Part shown: in pieces, positions 1-10,980 of the stretch | How positions within the stretch are numbered: position 1 is the stretch's first letter | Layout of the letters: every line of letters starts with the position of its first letter | NCBI GenBank assembly: GCA_036023115.1 | Contig: JAYKKT010000047.1 | Coordinates: 596,001 to 660,000, forward strand | DNA length: 64,000 nt | Direction: 5' to 3' | DNA from: Brasenia schreberi | Lineage: Eukaryota; Streptophyta; Magnoliopsida; Nymphaeales; Cabombaceae | Program-made: the position numbers and the translations under genes | Notes under the pieces: model-generated | Databases searched by the model: none | What the model saw: the letters and a program-made list of their open reading frames with translations, nothing else | Told to the model about the DNA's origin: nothing

Positions 1-1636
1 ATTAAATGAATGAAAAATGAAATAACAACATACTTCGATAAATTGACGAATCCCCTTCGAATCAGATTTCTTTTTTTCCTCCCTTTTCTCTTATCGGTTC
101 TTTCCAAATCAACTGTTTTGATGAATATATGTCAATCCGTTATTTTAGTATAAATGATTGTAGATTGAGTATTGCATAACTAAAATGCGTTGAGAAGTAA
201 AGAATGACTGGAAGAATGAATGAAAATGGGAGTTAAAAGTTGGTTCATGGAGGTGTAGAGATTCTTGTTTTGAGTAGAAAGGGTATTTTTATAAATACAA
301 AAAATAACTCAGGGTATTTTTAGAAAAGTGATATGCACGTATCAATTCTCGTTTTTAATGATTTAGTAAGATATTTCGTTGATTTTATGTGGTGATTTCA
401 TTTTCGGTTGGAATCAAAACGAAAAAATTAGGTCAAGTTTTTTATGAGAGAGATGTGCCTCATCTCTCCAACGAGGGAGATGTACTCCTGCCCCATCTCG
501 AGTCGAGTCGGACATAGTTTTTTTTTTATTTCTTTTTCCCTTTTTTGTTCTTGATTCTTTTTGTTCTTCTTTTGTTCTTATTATTGATTTAGTTTTTTGT
601 TTCGTTTTACTTTGCTCTTGATTCTTATTGTTCTTCTTTTGTTCTTGTTACTGATTTATTTATTTTTTTTGTTTTACTTTGCTCTTGATTTTTCTCCTTT
701 TTTCTTCTTTTTTTTCTTGTAAAAAAATAACAACATTAAATAAAACATCTGTAGCCGGTGTAAGGAGATCTAACGAAATAGACCCTTTCTCAAATTGGGT
801 GGGAGAGGAGGGAGAAATACTGGAATTGGGTGTGAGAGGAAAGAGTATTTATATGAGAAGTAATTTTAGTTTTTTAAAAAAAAGGACGTGTGGCTTTCTC
901 TAAGATCTGTTTGCAACTTTTAGTATTGTGGTTTTAATGTACCTACGATGACATTCTAGGTTAAACTTTATCTCACAGAAAGACTTGTCTGAGAATATTG
1001 AAGAATGATTAATTTCAAAGTTTTTATTTAAATGATGGGAAAACTGGAACAGGGTGTTGTAAAACTCTGAGGTCACACACACTCACCCCCAACGAGTCTA
1101 TTGATTCATCCCTTGCCCTTTGCCTTTTGCCTCGGGAATCTACCTCTGACAGTCTCCAACTTGAAAATTTTATGAACAAGGGAGCTTGCACCTAAAGGAA
1201 CTTGCAGGTGTACGTCATGCATCAGCTTTAGTCTACTTTTTGCTTCCACATTCAATCCACCTTATAGTAACTATTAGGATGTATACATCTTTCCAATTAG
1301 TTCTGGTTCTGCTTTGCCTTCTCATATTCATTTCATGTCCTGTTAGCTGTGACTTGCACCATTCTTTTCTGTCGACACACTTGGGGTTCAGATATAGTTC
1401 ATGCATGTTTACCTAACAAACAGCCTTTTTGCAGGATAATATCAGAAAACACATTGCAGGATCATCATCACAATGATGATTACTTGCACTTTTGCTGCAT
1501 GAAAATTTAGAATTCCGACGCTTTACTGGCCTACGGTTAATAATTGTCCCACACCAGAAGCCATTTCTTATATTTGTGGATGCCTATAGACACGAATTCT
1601 TTATATATGTGAATAGAAAGGTTTCTTATCTGCGTG
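1..1636. other. Non-coding, T-rich leader region
   Basis: No gene is supported here. The stretch is AT-rich. Between about 546 and 684 it holds a pyrimidine-rich imperfect tandem repeat: the phrase with 'cttgattctt', 'gttcttcttttgttctt' and 'gttttactttgct' occurs twice, with a third partial start at about 685. The short reading frames at 679-903, 900-1082 and 1186-1416 have biased composition, no recognisable domain and no partner exon. Confidence 0.6.
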
Positions 1637-1738
1637 AACAGCAATAGCTCACTTGGCTAGGAGGTGGACTCACAAGTTGGTCATGAGCTCGATACCTGGG
1701 GCATGCATATGACTACAACCTCCCCATATTACAAAAAA
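1637..1738 (+). mobile_element. tRNA-derived SINE copy (family 1)
   Basis: The sequence has a box A-like start (tagctcacttgg), a box B-like stretch (agctcgatacc) about 40 bases later, and a short A-rich tail. The same layout (gatagctcacctgggt ... agttcgatac ... ctccccat ... A-rich end) recurs at 22630-22737, 36285-36412, 36988-37108, 42011-42125 and 45558-45663. This is typical of RNA polymerase III-transcribed tRNA-derived SINEs. Boundaries are approximate and no target duplication was resolved. Confidence 0.6.
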
Positions 1739-2079
1739 GAAGAAAGAATTCTAATCTATTCTCAAATTGGAATATATGTAAACGTGTGCAAAAAATAGAG
1801 GAACTTATTGGTATATAATCCAAAGAAATGTGCATTAGCAATCAGTGGTGGGTCGAGAAACTTTGTTTAGGTAGGTGGGCTTTAAAAAATTTCAAGTTCT
1901 TTTGAAAATTTCAATATTTAATTGATAAATTTCTGGTGAAGCGGTCGCCCCACTCTGCCACAAAGTACATCCGCCACTGATAGCAATACAAGACCTTTTA
2001 TATGAGAATTTGTAGGTTAAATATATGAAAGGAAATGGATTTTTTCAGCCTTTGAAAGTGGAGAGTTTGCTTGACGACA

Positions 2080-2179
2080 CTGTGACGTGAGGTGATTGAA
2101 TCACGATATTTTCACGTTCAGAAAAAACTTTTATAGCAACCATGCTGTGACGTGAGGTGATTGAATCACGATATTTTCA
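2080..2179. repeat. Pair of 35-bp direct repeats containing a short palindrome
   Basis: Positions 2080-2114 and 2145-2179 are identical over 35 bases, 65 bases apart start to start. Each contains the near-palindrome tgattgaatca and a gtgacgtgag segment that includes a TGACGT core. The intervening 30 bases are not repeated. Confidence 0.8.
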
Positions 2180-2529
2180 AAAAGTATCTCATTAAATTTC
2201 CAACTTATCATGTACGGGGTTTTCACCTCAAGACAAATAACATAGCAGCTAAAATGAAAATCAAGGCACTATCCCACACCATCTAAGTTAAGTTTTTCAA
2301 ATGCCATCATATTACATATTTTAATATTGTGGCTTATCACTTTATATATAGATAGATATAGATATAGAAAGAGAGGGAGAGGGAGAGGAAAGAAAACTGG
2401 ACGACTTCTACCTTTGACAATATATTATCATGATCATGCTTTATTTTTTACGGCATGAGTCTTATTTTAAAAGTTATAAAAGTGATTATAAAAAGATAAA
2501 GATATCTTTATTGACATTGTTAGAGATCT

Positions 2530-2530
<1 letters not shown>

Positions 2531-2609
<79 letters not shown>
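2531..2609. repeat. Compound (TA)n-(GA)n microsatellite
   Basis: About 38 bases of alternating TA are followed directly by about 40 bases of alternating GA. Confidence 0.95.
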
Positions 2610-2613
<4 letters not shown>

Positions 2614-3437
2614 ATAAAAGCTGTGAAAAGATGTATTTAAAGTTATCTTATTTCTATGAGAAATTTAAAAAATTGAATTTTTAGAGTGTTCAAAAGTTGA
2701 AACGAGCATATCGATGCTTTAGTTTGTTGAACATGTATAAAGATGACTAAAAAAATTTCAAAGACGATCAAATTAAGTTTCAAGCAAAAGGTGTTAAAAT
2801 GTAGAGAGTAAAAACATTAAAAGAAGGAGAAGCATATTGTAAAAGTGTTAGAAGAAAATAATAAAAATTAATGAGTTAACCATTAACATGATCCATGATC
2901 AAATTCTATGAAAAAATATATGTAATCGACTCCATTATACTAGGAAAAAGACTTGCAAGACTTGGATGTTCTTTGCTTTGGGAGGACTCCGGCGGATGAT
3001 CCTTGGTCACACCTGACTTTATTATGAAATTTCTGTTTCGTTGCTACGTCCTACAATTTCTATCGCAATAACTCAGTTTCCATCATCCTCAAAGTCGTTT
3101 TTGACGTGCCACTGGTTTGTGGCAAAGCTAAAAAGATGATCTGGCAGAGCACTAAACACAATTTTGGAACGTTGAATTTGAATGCTAGTGCTCGGTGCAC
3201 TCCATATATGTAGAACAAGCTGGTGGATGTGCATCCTTAGATACATTAATTAAAGGGTCCATAGCGGTTTCATCTATTAAGGATGATTACTCATCTCTGT
3301 GGTCGAGATGCTCCCACAGCTGCTGGAATTCATGCATTTGTCTAGCCAGTAAATGAAACATGTAAACAAATGTGGTCGGTTGCCATAGAAAAGGAATTTC
3401 CCTAATCGCTTTGTATTATAACAACACATCTATGATC

Positions 3438-3560
3438 GACACTCAGAGCGTTAGCTCAATGGCAGGGCGCTTTAAAGTCGTTGCTGCTGGTGGGGTGTTT
3501 TTGAGGCCCAAGCAGCGAATGGTCTTCAGGTTTTCCACACCCTGGGGCCTGAACTAAGAA
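3438..3560 (+). mobile_element. SINE-like copy (family 2)
   Basis: It begins with a box A-like 'gttagctcaatggcagggcgc', followed by 'gttgctgctggtggggtgttt'. The same arrangement is at 42533-42650 (tagctcaatggccgggtgc ... gttgctgccagtggggagttcaactcc), where the box B-like segment is better preserved. It differs from family 1 in the body. Identification rests only on these two copies and the pol III-like boxes. Confidence 0.45.
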
Positions 3561-3764
3561 TCCAGTCAAACTGGGTAATCCCCTTGAGTCGGATTGGGTC
3601 GGGTTCTCACGCTTGCAGGAGGCCCTTGGAAAACCGGAGAGTGACGGACGTTTTGGACTTGTAGGCACATGAAGCCCCTTCCGTCTCTCTCCCTCTCTCT
3701 CTCTCTCTTGAACGTACGGAGGAACAAAGGCAGCACAAATGAGTATAACGGCAATTCCTTCTCA

Positions 3765-4164
3765 CGGGTAAACCATCGCCAGACGTTGACGGGCTCTCTC
3801 GGGACCGGCGCTTGGCCTCGGGACCAAGCAAGCCTTAGCGGATTTCACCTGAGTGTTGGGGTTTGGCCACCGACTTTCCAAAATGTCGTGTGAGATGTCC
3901 CTCCCCCGAGTACCAAGTGTTCCGACGCCTTGGCACTCAGAGACTCACTCACTCGAACGGCAAAGGCAAGGAGGCGGTTTGATCACAAGTGTACGGAAAC
4001 TTGAAAGCAAGAAAACTTGAAGGCAAGGAGAATTTTGATAGCAAAGACGAGAGTGCGTGCACCAACACGCGGAATTTACTTAGTTGGGGTGTCTTCCCTC
4101 AAAATGAGAGTTTTTACAAGGGAGCCAAAAAGGCTATGTACAGTTCGCAGTTTAATGGGTTACA
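3765..4164 (-). repeat. 3' LTR of the gypsy-like element
   Basis: It matches 6272-6712 almost throughout (for example the shared 'ggatttcacctgagtgttgg' and 'aagcaagaaaacttgaaggc'). On the minus strand it begins TGTAACCC directly after the polypurine tract and ends around GGTTTACCCG. Confidence 0.8.
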
Positions 4165-4176
4165 TTCTCCCCCACC
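4165..4176 (-). other. Polypurine tract
   Basis: On the minus strand this reads GGTGGGGGAGAA, immediately upstream of the 3' LTR start (TGTAACCC). This is the normal position of the plus-strand priming site of an LTR retrotransposon. Confidence 0.75.
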
Positions 4177-4328
4177 TAAAATCGTTGCCGCCCTCGGCAA
4201 CGTCCTTGTCATCTTCCGCGCCAGTGACTGCTTGGTCATGCCTGTTCCACTTCAGGGCGTGTGGTGTGCCGCATTAAAGCATCACGGTAACTTTATACCT
4301 TCAGTGGGGCTTGAGGTGATGTCGATGT

Positions 4329-4901
4329 TCAGAGAGCACCCTTCTTGCAAGTTGATGGGGCAGCCGCAGTGAATGATGTCCCTTTGGAGCTGGATGGTAG
4401 AGTAGCCACAGTGATCATTGTCCCTTTAGTGTCAAATGATGGGGCAGCCGTTGTATTCGCTATCCCCTTTGTACCTTTAGGGGTTGTGAGGGGTCGGAGG
4501 ATTCTGAGGTTAGAAAGTAGTAGCTCCTTTGACTCGCCTGACATTGAAGATGAGGTGTTGTACCAGTCGCTATCTCCATCGAAGTAAAGACGTTGCTCCT
4601 TGAGGTTGGGGCGTGCATCTTCTGCTTGAAGGAATGCCGAACCCAAGACCATGGGGTGTTCAACGTCTGCCACATAAAAGTCCACTCTGGTGCGCCGATC
4701 TCCAATAATGAGGATGACTTTGTTTGCCTCCCCCTTAATGTCATTTACTTTGCCCAGCGCGTCCTTGATGTAGGCGTTGGTCCCAGTAATGTAAAGTCCT
4801 AGCTGTTTGGCTTCTGTTGGAGACAAGAAGTTGTGCGAAGCTCCCAAGTCGATCATGGCTCGGGCCTCTGTCCCCTTCAGTCGCGCCTTGATGTAGAACA
4901 A
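4329..4901 (-). CDS. Retropepsin-like aspartic protease of the gypsy-like element
   Basis: The open frame of 190 residues begins MFYIKARLKG. It holds the aspartic protease fold signature ARAMIDLGASHNFLS, followed about 70 residues later by HPMVLGSAFLQ, the second part of the fold. The family active site is normally D-S/T-G-A; here it reads D-L-G-A, which would be expected to weaken or abolish activity. It sits just downstream of gag. The reverse transcriptase that normally follows is absent, and the frame instead runs into a low-complexity Thr/Ala/Ser tail and then the polypurine tract. The start codon may be internal to an original gag-pro fusion. Confidence 0.7.
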   Translation of the reverse strand: MFYIKARLKGTEARAMIDLGASHNFLSPTEAKQLGLYITGTNAYIKDALGKVNDIKGEANKVILIIGDRRTRVDFYVADVEHPMVLGSAFLQAEDARPNLKEQRLYFDGDSDWYNTSSSMSGESKELLLSNLRILRPLTTPKGTKGIANTTAAPSFDTKGTMITVATLPSSSKGTSFTAAAPSTCKKGAL

Positions 4902-4958
4902 TCCATCCTATTCCCTCAGCATTGGCACCTAGTTGCGCTAGCCCTTTCCTTTGAAGAC

Positions 4959-6209
4959 TTAGAGTGCACCGCAAAAATGCACGTGATCCTCACCCTTATT
5001 TTCCACTTTCTGCGGCTCCGTTACAGCCATTGCGTTCACCCGCTGGGAGGATGATGCTGTGGGGCAATCCCGCGTATAGTGGTTCTCCTGGCAATTGTAA
5101 CATTGGACGGCGGCCTTGCCTTTGTTGCGCTGTGGCCGACCTCCTGCTTGTTCATTTTGGGGCGGCCTGCGTTCGTCCCCTCCATTTTGCGTGCCTTTTC
5201 TTGACTCATTGTTGTATGGCGTCGTGTCGCCATTGTAGTATGCAGGCTTCTTCTTTGGACTATAGGGTCGGTAGGGCCATTCATCCTTCTGCGGCTCGTC
5301 ATCCGCAAGGCGCTCTACCACACTGATGGCCGAGGCTAAGTCCTTCACCCGCATCTGTCGCAACTCACACTCCGCCTCACGTGTCAACCCGTTCATGAAG
5401 AAGAATAACCGGTCTACTTCTGCCATGGTCATGATGTTCAGCACGAGGGAGGTGAACTTGTTGATTTAGTCGCTGATGGACTTCTCGTGTTTCAACCACA
5501 TGAGGTCTTTCCGGGCTAGGTACTCTGGATCCTCGGGAATGAACTACCTCTGTATCTCCCGTTTGAAGTCTTCAAATGTGTCGATGGTGCAGAGTCTCCA
5601 ATCGACATCTGTGGAGAGTCGTCTCTACCAAAGAAGGGTATCTCCCTTCAAGAACGATGTTGTCGCACCGATCCTTCTGTCCTCTCATCGAATGTCCCAC
5701 ACTTTGATGTACTCTTCCACTTGCCACAAGAAGTTGTCGAGATCTTTGGTACTTCGGTCTCCTAAGTACAAATTAGGCTTCGGGGTAATGTCGTCATGCA
5801 AGGGGGTTGCTAAGGCCCCGCTTGCGACAACACGATCGAGTATCCCGCAATGCGCCTCGAGGGCTTCCAGCCTTTGTTCAATGACCGTATTATTCTCGTC
5901 GCGGCTAACACAACGGACAAACAATTCTTTCACCCGATCTTTTAGATTGGTGAGTGTTTCGCCCCAATTTTTCTTAAAGATGCTGATGGTGCTACGCATC
6001 AACTTGAACTCCTGTGTCACAAAGGTTCAGATGTTGTGTACGTCGTCCCTCAAGGATTCGAGGCTGATTTCAACATTGGCTACGTCATTCTCCAGTCTAC
6101 GTAGCCGATTGTCAACAAAGGTCTTTTCGACCGAGCGGTCCCTCCTGCGACCCTTGTCCGTTTCTGGGTCCTGTGATGGGGTGAGGCTTCTTCCAAACTT
6201 CAGATCCAT
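4959..6209 (-). pseudogene. Retrotransposon gag, frameshifted
   Basis: The reading starts near 6209 (MDLKFGRS...). It continues in an adjacent frame at 6020-5685, where the start of a retrotransposon gag domain is visible (GDRSTKDLDNFLWQVEEYIK). After a disturbed stretch at about 5684-5445 it resumes at 5444-4959 with the gag C-terminus, ending in a basic region and a zinc knuckle. The knuckle reads CYNCQENHYTRDC, spaced C-x2-C-x3-H-x4-C. The usual CCHC spacing has four residues before the histidine, so one residue (normally glycine) seems missing. The product would be the structural capsid protein that packages element RNA, but frame changes make an intact protein unlikely. Confidence 0.75.
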
Positions 6210-6250
6210 CGTAGAAGAGCTTCATGGCATGAGGTAGCGAGATCGTTACA

Positions 6251-6262
6251 ACTCTGATATCA
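6251..6262 (-). other. Primer-binding site (tRNA-iMet type)
   Basis: On the minus strand this reads TGATATCAGAGT, close to the plant consensus TGGTATCAGAGC complementary to initiator methionine tRNA. It lies about 9 bases inside the 5' LTR. Confidence 0.75.
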
Positions 6263-6271
6263 CTTTTGTCA

Positions 6272-6712
6272 TGGGTAAACCGTCGCCAGACGCCGACGGG
6301 CTCTCCTGGAACCGGCGCTTCGCCTTAGGATCAAGCAAGCCTTAGCGGATTTCACCTGAGTGTTGGGGTTTGGCCACCGACTTCCCAAAATAACGCGTGA
6401 GATGTTCCTCCCCTGAGTACCAAGTGTGCCGATGCCTTGGCACTCAGAGACTCACTAACACGAACGGCAAAGGCAAGAAGACGGTTTGATCATAAGTGCA
6501 CGAAAACTTGAAAGCAAGAAAACTTGAAGGCAAGGAGAATTTTAATAGCAGAAACGAGGGTGCGTGCACCCATACACGGAATTTACTTAGTTAGGGTGTC
6601 TTTCCTCAAAATGAGAGTTTTTAGAAGGGAGCCAAAAAGGCTATTTCACTTTCGCAGTTTTTTAGAAGGGAGCCAAAAAGGCTATTACACTTTCGCAGTT
6701 TAACAGGTTAAA
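6272..6712 (-). repeat. 5' LTR of the gypsy-like element, with an internal 41-bp duplication
   Basis: It is homologous to 3765-4164 but about 41 bases longer, because the 'agaagggagccaaaaaggct ... cgcag' segment occurs twice (starts near 6623 and 6664). The partner LTR has this segment once, so the duplication probably arose after insertion. Confidence 0.75.
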
Positions 6713-7819
6713 CTTCGTTCGAAAGTGAATGGTGCCCCAAGACCAAAAAACGAAGTCCGATAAGTGTGAGAGGAGATCTTTGATATCCCATTAATCTTTA
6801 CCTTTTCAAACGAATAATTGCCATTTAAAAATTTTCCATTCTTCAGGCGTTGCCTCGCTTTTGGTCTCTTTCTTTCTCGCACTCTGTCACACGACGGATT
6901 CCTGTGGTGCGCGTATCAGAGATTTTTTTCAAAGATCTCGAATTCCTCACCTGTGATGGCAGATGAACGCGCACCGTTCACCTCAGTCCTTTTTCTCTGC
7001 ACAGAACGTCGTCCGATCTACTGTCCTTCACGAACTGCAGCATCTGATCGCCGTTCTCCATTGCCGAAGTGTCCTTCGGCCGACATCTCCAATGCGCACT
7101 CCATTGATGTCACTCACTCAAAGAACACGGATCACTCTAGCTTACGAACTCAAAGCACAAACACTTGCATTTATTAGGAAACCGATTACAGCATACGAAC
7201 ACAACCAAACTGGACTGAACTTTCTGCTGTGGACTAAGGGAGGTTCACGGACGGATCTTGCACGACCTGGCTACGGTTCCCCTTGAACCTAGCTAGGGAG
7301 GTTTCTCTTCCCCAAGAGAAACTCGTCACTCACTTGGTAAGGCACTCTTGCTAACCAAGATGACTCGACTTACAAGTCCCACCCGATTACACTACACTCC
7401 ACTTAACCACCTATCTCAGTCCACCCGAGCTCCTATTTATAGAGCTGGGTAGGCTGGTTAGTCCAGGAATATTCCAAGGGAATATTCTCCTTAGGTTACC
7501 CCTTTGGTTAGGCCCTAACTACACTTAGCTAGGCTAACTCGTGTTCACTAGTGTAACCCGATTTCCCTAGACACTAGTTATTACATGACTCGAGCATTAC
7601 TAACCCATGCTCTTCCTATTTACAGGACTCACAAAGTTCAATACTCATGCACCCATACAAGACGTCATATGCCGAAGAGATGCTTCACCATCGTCGGTGC
7701 GCGCGCTCCTCCTGCGTTCGGCGCGGATGCATGGCGCGTGGTGCGGGCGCGGGGCGCTAGCGTCGCGTTCGTCACACACTCTGCCATTCCTTGACAGTAC
7801 CCACAACCAAATGGGAAGA

Positions 7820-7822
<3 letters not shown>
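6713..7822 (-). mobile_element. Probable LTR-derived remnant (weak)
   Basis: No gene is supported. From about 7140 to 7600 the minus strand looks like an LTR promoter region: a TATA box (CTATAAATAGG, 7432-7442) lies within sequence containing short paired motifs such as 'ggaatattccaagggaatattc'. The rest (6713-7140 and 7600-7822) is unremarkable, with a GC-rich patch at 7690-7770. I did not find a second LTR copy, so this is a tentative label. Confidence 0.3.

Positions 7823-7858
<36 letters not shown>
7823..7858. repeat. (TC)n microsatellite upstream of the NET1 locus
   Basis: About 36 bases of alternating TC lie roughly 360 bases before the NET1 start codon. A CT-rich run at this position may belong to the promoter or 5' untranslated region of that locus. 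Confidence 0.9.
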
Positions 7859-7860
<2 letters not shown>

Positions 7861-8220
7861 GGGTTACAAGTTAGGAAAAGCAAAAGCTGAGCATCTATAA
7901 AGGCTGCCCACAAATCGCACCGCCACCTATTGCTTCGAGCTAGCACCTCTCCTCGACGATTCAACCTTTGGGTTCCTGTGTTTGTTGGTGTTTAATAATT
8001 TTTTTGTTTTTTTCAGGGACTTGCATTTTGGAACTTTTTTGCTTGCACGAGTGAAAGCTTCTTGATTCAGATTTTATGTCTCTTCTTTTTCTTGACGTTC
8101 TCTTTTTGAGAAACTCTGCCTTCATTTTTTTGAGCGGGGGTTTGTTGTGACAGATTTGGTTTTTATCTGAAGATCTGTAGCCACAATACCAGCATTTGTT
8201 TCGTTGAGGTGTGAGAAGCC

Positions 8221-8314
8221 ATGTTGCACGCTGATCCTAGCCGTTCGTATTCATGGTGGTCGGATAGCCATGTCAATGTGAAGAACTCTAAATGGCTAAA
8301 CGAAAATCTAACAG
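8221..8314 (+). CDS. NET1: NET1-like exon 1 (start of NAB domain)
   Basis: The exon starts at ATG 8221 (MLHADPSRSYSWWSDSHV) and ends ACA-G before GTAAAG. The intron 8315-9162 ends in AG, and the split codon restores Asp in NLTDIDAKV, exactly as in the NAB domain family. An upstream TTTTTTCAG near 8015 suggests an intron in the 5' untranslated region. Confidence 0.85.
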
Positions 8315-9162
8315 GTAAAGAGCTTCACCTTCTCTTGTTTCATATTATGCTGCTTATCATAGTCTAAGGCCATGGTGTATCTTTGAATGGTCAGACCAGG
8401 TCGAGGGCTGCGGCTCCTCAGTTTTCACTAAACCACAATATTCCATTGGTCGTACTATGATTATGTTTGTCTGATATGGTCCGTATGGAGATGTCTTATC
8501 ATTGATTCTTTTGGTGATGATCTGAAAATTGTATAGTTGTAGCAATAGGCTGAACTAAAAGCTTTTGTGGTTTTACTAAATGCCGCCAGCGTCGTTAGTG
8601 GTTTCCAGTAAAGCTGCAACCTTGAGCCTAAATTTGTATCCGATAATTTATTGGAGACTCCTTATTCAAATTGTGGGCAACCTCTAAGGCTTTTCAGGAT
8701 AATTTGTATAAAGCTGTGCCACCGATCTAACTTCCTAGTTCGCGTTAATTCTGGTCTTCGTCTGATTGGATGAGTGGTAGTTGTATGTAGTTTCTTTGGG
8801 ACTTGTCGTGGGTAATCAAAAGTTTTCACAGTCTAATTTGTAAAAGTTGAAGTTGCTTACTGGTTTTTCTTTCTGTTTGAAACAATCCTCATCTGCAATA
8901 GTGAAGTTCTGTTGCAATATTGTTCTGTTGCTTGTCTTGTACTAACTCCATTCTCTTAACTGATGTCTTTTCTGAAAATTGGGCCAAAACAAATAGACGT
9001 TTGCCTGAAACCTGTAATTTACGTCAAATGCTTTCTGTGACTCTCACCTTTTATCTGCTTCGCGATTCTATTTCACTCTACAGGCTTTACTCCCTTTCTG
9101 TAAGTGCAGTGTTGCTATCTCCTAATTTTGATTATGTTTTGTTGGATGACTCACTGGGACAG

Positions 9163-10980
9163 ATATTGATGCAAAGGTCAGAGCAATGTTTAAGATCGTA
9201 GAAGAAGATGCAGATTCCTTTGCGAGGAGAGCAGAGATGTATTACAAGAAAAGGCCAGAGCTTATGAAACTGGTTGAGGAATTCTACAGAGCATATTGTG
9301 CATTGGCAGCAAGGTACGACCACACTACAGGTGAACTTCGGCAAGCTCATCGGACAATAGCAGATGCATTACCGGACCAAGTCCCCTTTACCTTGTCTGA
9401 TGATTCTCCTTGGGGTTCGTCTGTTATGGGAACTGGACCTAATGCACCTGAAATAACAAATGCAATGCGTAGCTATTTGACCCAGATAATTCCCAAAAAG
9501 ATTATTTAGGAGCAGCACCTGTTTCCCCTATTGTAAAAAAGAACGGAGTATTTTCGGAAGAGAATGATAATGGAACAGGCAAAAGAGGGTTGAAACAGCT
9601 CAGTGAGATGCTCCCACCCCACCCATCTTTTGACAAAAAGACTCCTAAATCTGGAGGAGGTGTAACGAAGTGGGGGATCAAAAAGGGGTCTAGTCTTTGA
9701 AGAAAGTGGAGAGAAGGATTTTGAACTTAAAGTGAATGGGCCAGGTTCTCATGAAAGAAATGAGTTGAAACTTCGAGGTAGAGTGACTCAGTATGAAGCT
9801 CCATATGTGCATAGAGAGGCCAAGAATAAGAACGATTCTCAACTTCTTGCAGTCAATGTGGCATTAGAAAACCAAAATTGTGGAACTACAACAGACTTGG
9901 AAGCAGAACGGTTAAGTTCAGCAGAATCGCAAGTCCATGATCTGCAAATATCCCCCACCAAGTTGCAGGAGGAACATGAAGCTGCCAAGATTTGTAAGCA
10001 ACAGGATCAGCATTCCTTTCAAAGAATAGCTGATTTGGAGACTGAAGTTTCCCTTGCACACGAGGAAATAAGAAGCCTAAATGAGGATATATTCATGGCG
10101 CTTGTCAGATTCAAGAGTGCCGAAGAGCAAGCTATTTCATTAGAGAGAAAATGCCAATATTTGCAGTCAAATAATGATACTCTAGCAAAAAGGTTTCTAC
10201 TTCAGCAAGAAGTACTTGAAGCTGCACATAATGAGCTAGAACAACTCAGGATTGAAATGCAAGATGAACATTTGCAGTCGATGACCTGTGAAACAACTCT
10301 TGCATCAATGACGCAACAGCATGTGCAACTACAGGAACAGCATAAACTTCTGATGCTAGAACTTCAGAATGTAATGCATCTGATCAAGGACATGGAGCAG
10401 AGGAGTCAAGTTTTGGAGGATGAATCTGTTAGACTAAAAGAAGAAAACAAAAGCCTAAGTGCTGAAAACATGTCATTTTCAATGTCAATAAAGGTCCTGC
10501 ATGATGTTTTTCGCTGTTTAACAGAAGCCAAAAGAAAAGTTGAAGAAGAAGTCATAATTGGTATTTGGTATTGATAAGAGAAATGCTTTGCAGCATGAAA
10601 TTGACTTCTTGAAAGAGGAAAGAAGCAACCTGGATCGGAGATACAGTGCTGCCATCGAGCAAATTCTGTCGGTCATGATTGAGAAAGAATATCTTCAATC
10701 ATCTGTTAAAGACTTGCAAGATGAAAACACCATTTTGAAGGGAAGTTGCATCAAGAAAGATGAAGAACAAGAAACTACATATCAGAGTCTAGAAACTATT
10801 GAAATTTGAAAGCATTCTTGAAAGAAACTGCTTATTGGAAAAATCGCTGTCAGACAAAAGAAATGAGCTGGAAGTTGTAAGAGACAAGTTCAATGTTTTG
10901 GAAGAGACCTTCCATTTTCTCATGGAGCATAAATCAGTTTGTGCCAAAGAGAAGGACGATATGGCCACTAGGATTGATAT
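9163..10980 (+). pseudogene. NET1: NET1-like exon 2, 5' part (NAB domain end and first coiled-coil stretch)
   Basis: The rest of the NAB domain is in frame until about 9475. There, one base appears to be missing in the TATTTGACCC stretch, so the conserved DPDNSQKD continuation is read in another frame. A second frame change lies around the G/A-rich run at 9677-9690, before RGLVFEESGEK. From 9732 to about 10555 a 280-residue coiled coil is open, and two further frame changes follow near 10555 and 10800. The part ends at the hAT insertion in the codons for MATRID. Confidence 0.8.
10972..10980. repeat. hAT target-site duplication, left copy
   Basis: The nine bases gattgatat recur at 15170-15178 directly after the element. 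hAT elements duplicate 8 bases, so one base of the match is shared by chance. Confidence 0.85.

Larger units (their letters stand above)
1739..3437. other. Non-coding AT-rich stretch
   Basis: No coding region is visible. It contains a dispersed pair of 35-bp direct repeats (2080-2179) and a compound TA/GA microsatellite (2531-2609), described separately. Otherwise it is AT-rich sequence without recognisable elements. Confidence 0.5.
3765..6712 (-). mobile_element. Non-autonomous Ty3/gypsy-like LTR retrotransposon (gag-protease only)
   Basis: Two direct repeats of about 400 and 441 bases (3765-4164 and 6272-6712) flank an interior of about 2.1 kb read on the minus strand. Next to the right-hand repeat is a primer-binding site resembling the complement of initiator tRNA-Met (6251-6262). 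Next to the left-hand repeat is a purine-rich tract (4165-4176 on the minus strand), as expected for a 5' LTR on the right and a 3' LTR on the left. The interior encodes gag with a zinc knuckle and an aspartic protease. No reverse transcriptase, RNase H or integrase is present, and there is no room for them. The element would depend on enzymes from a relative. I found no convincing target-site duplication. Confidence 0.8.
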
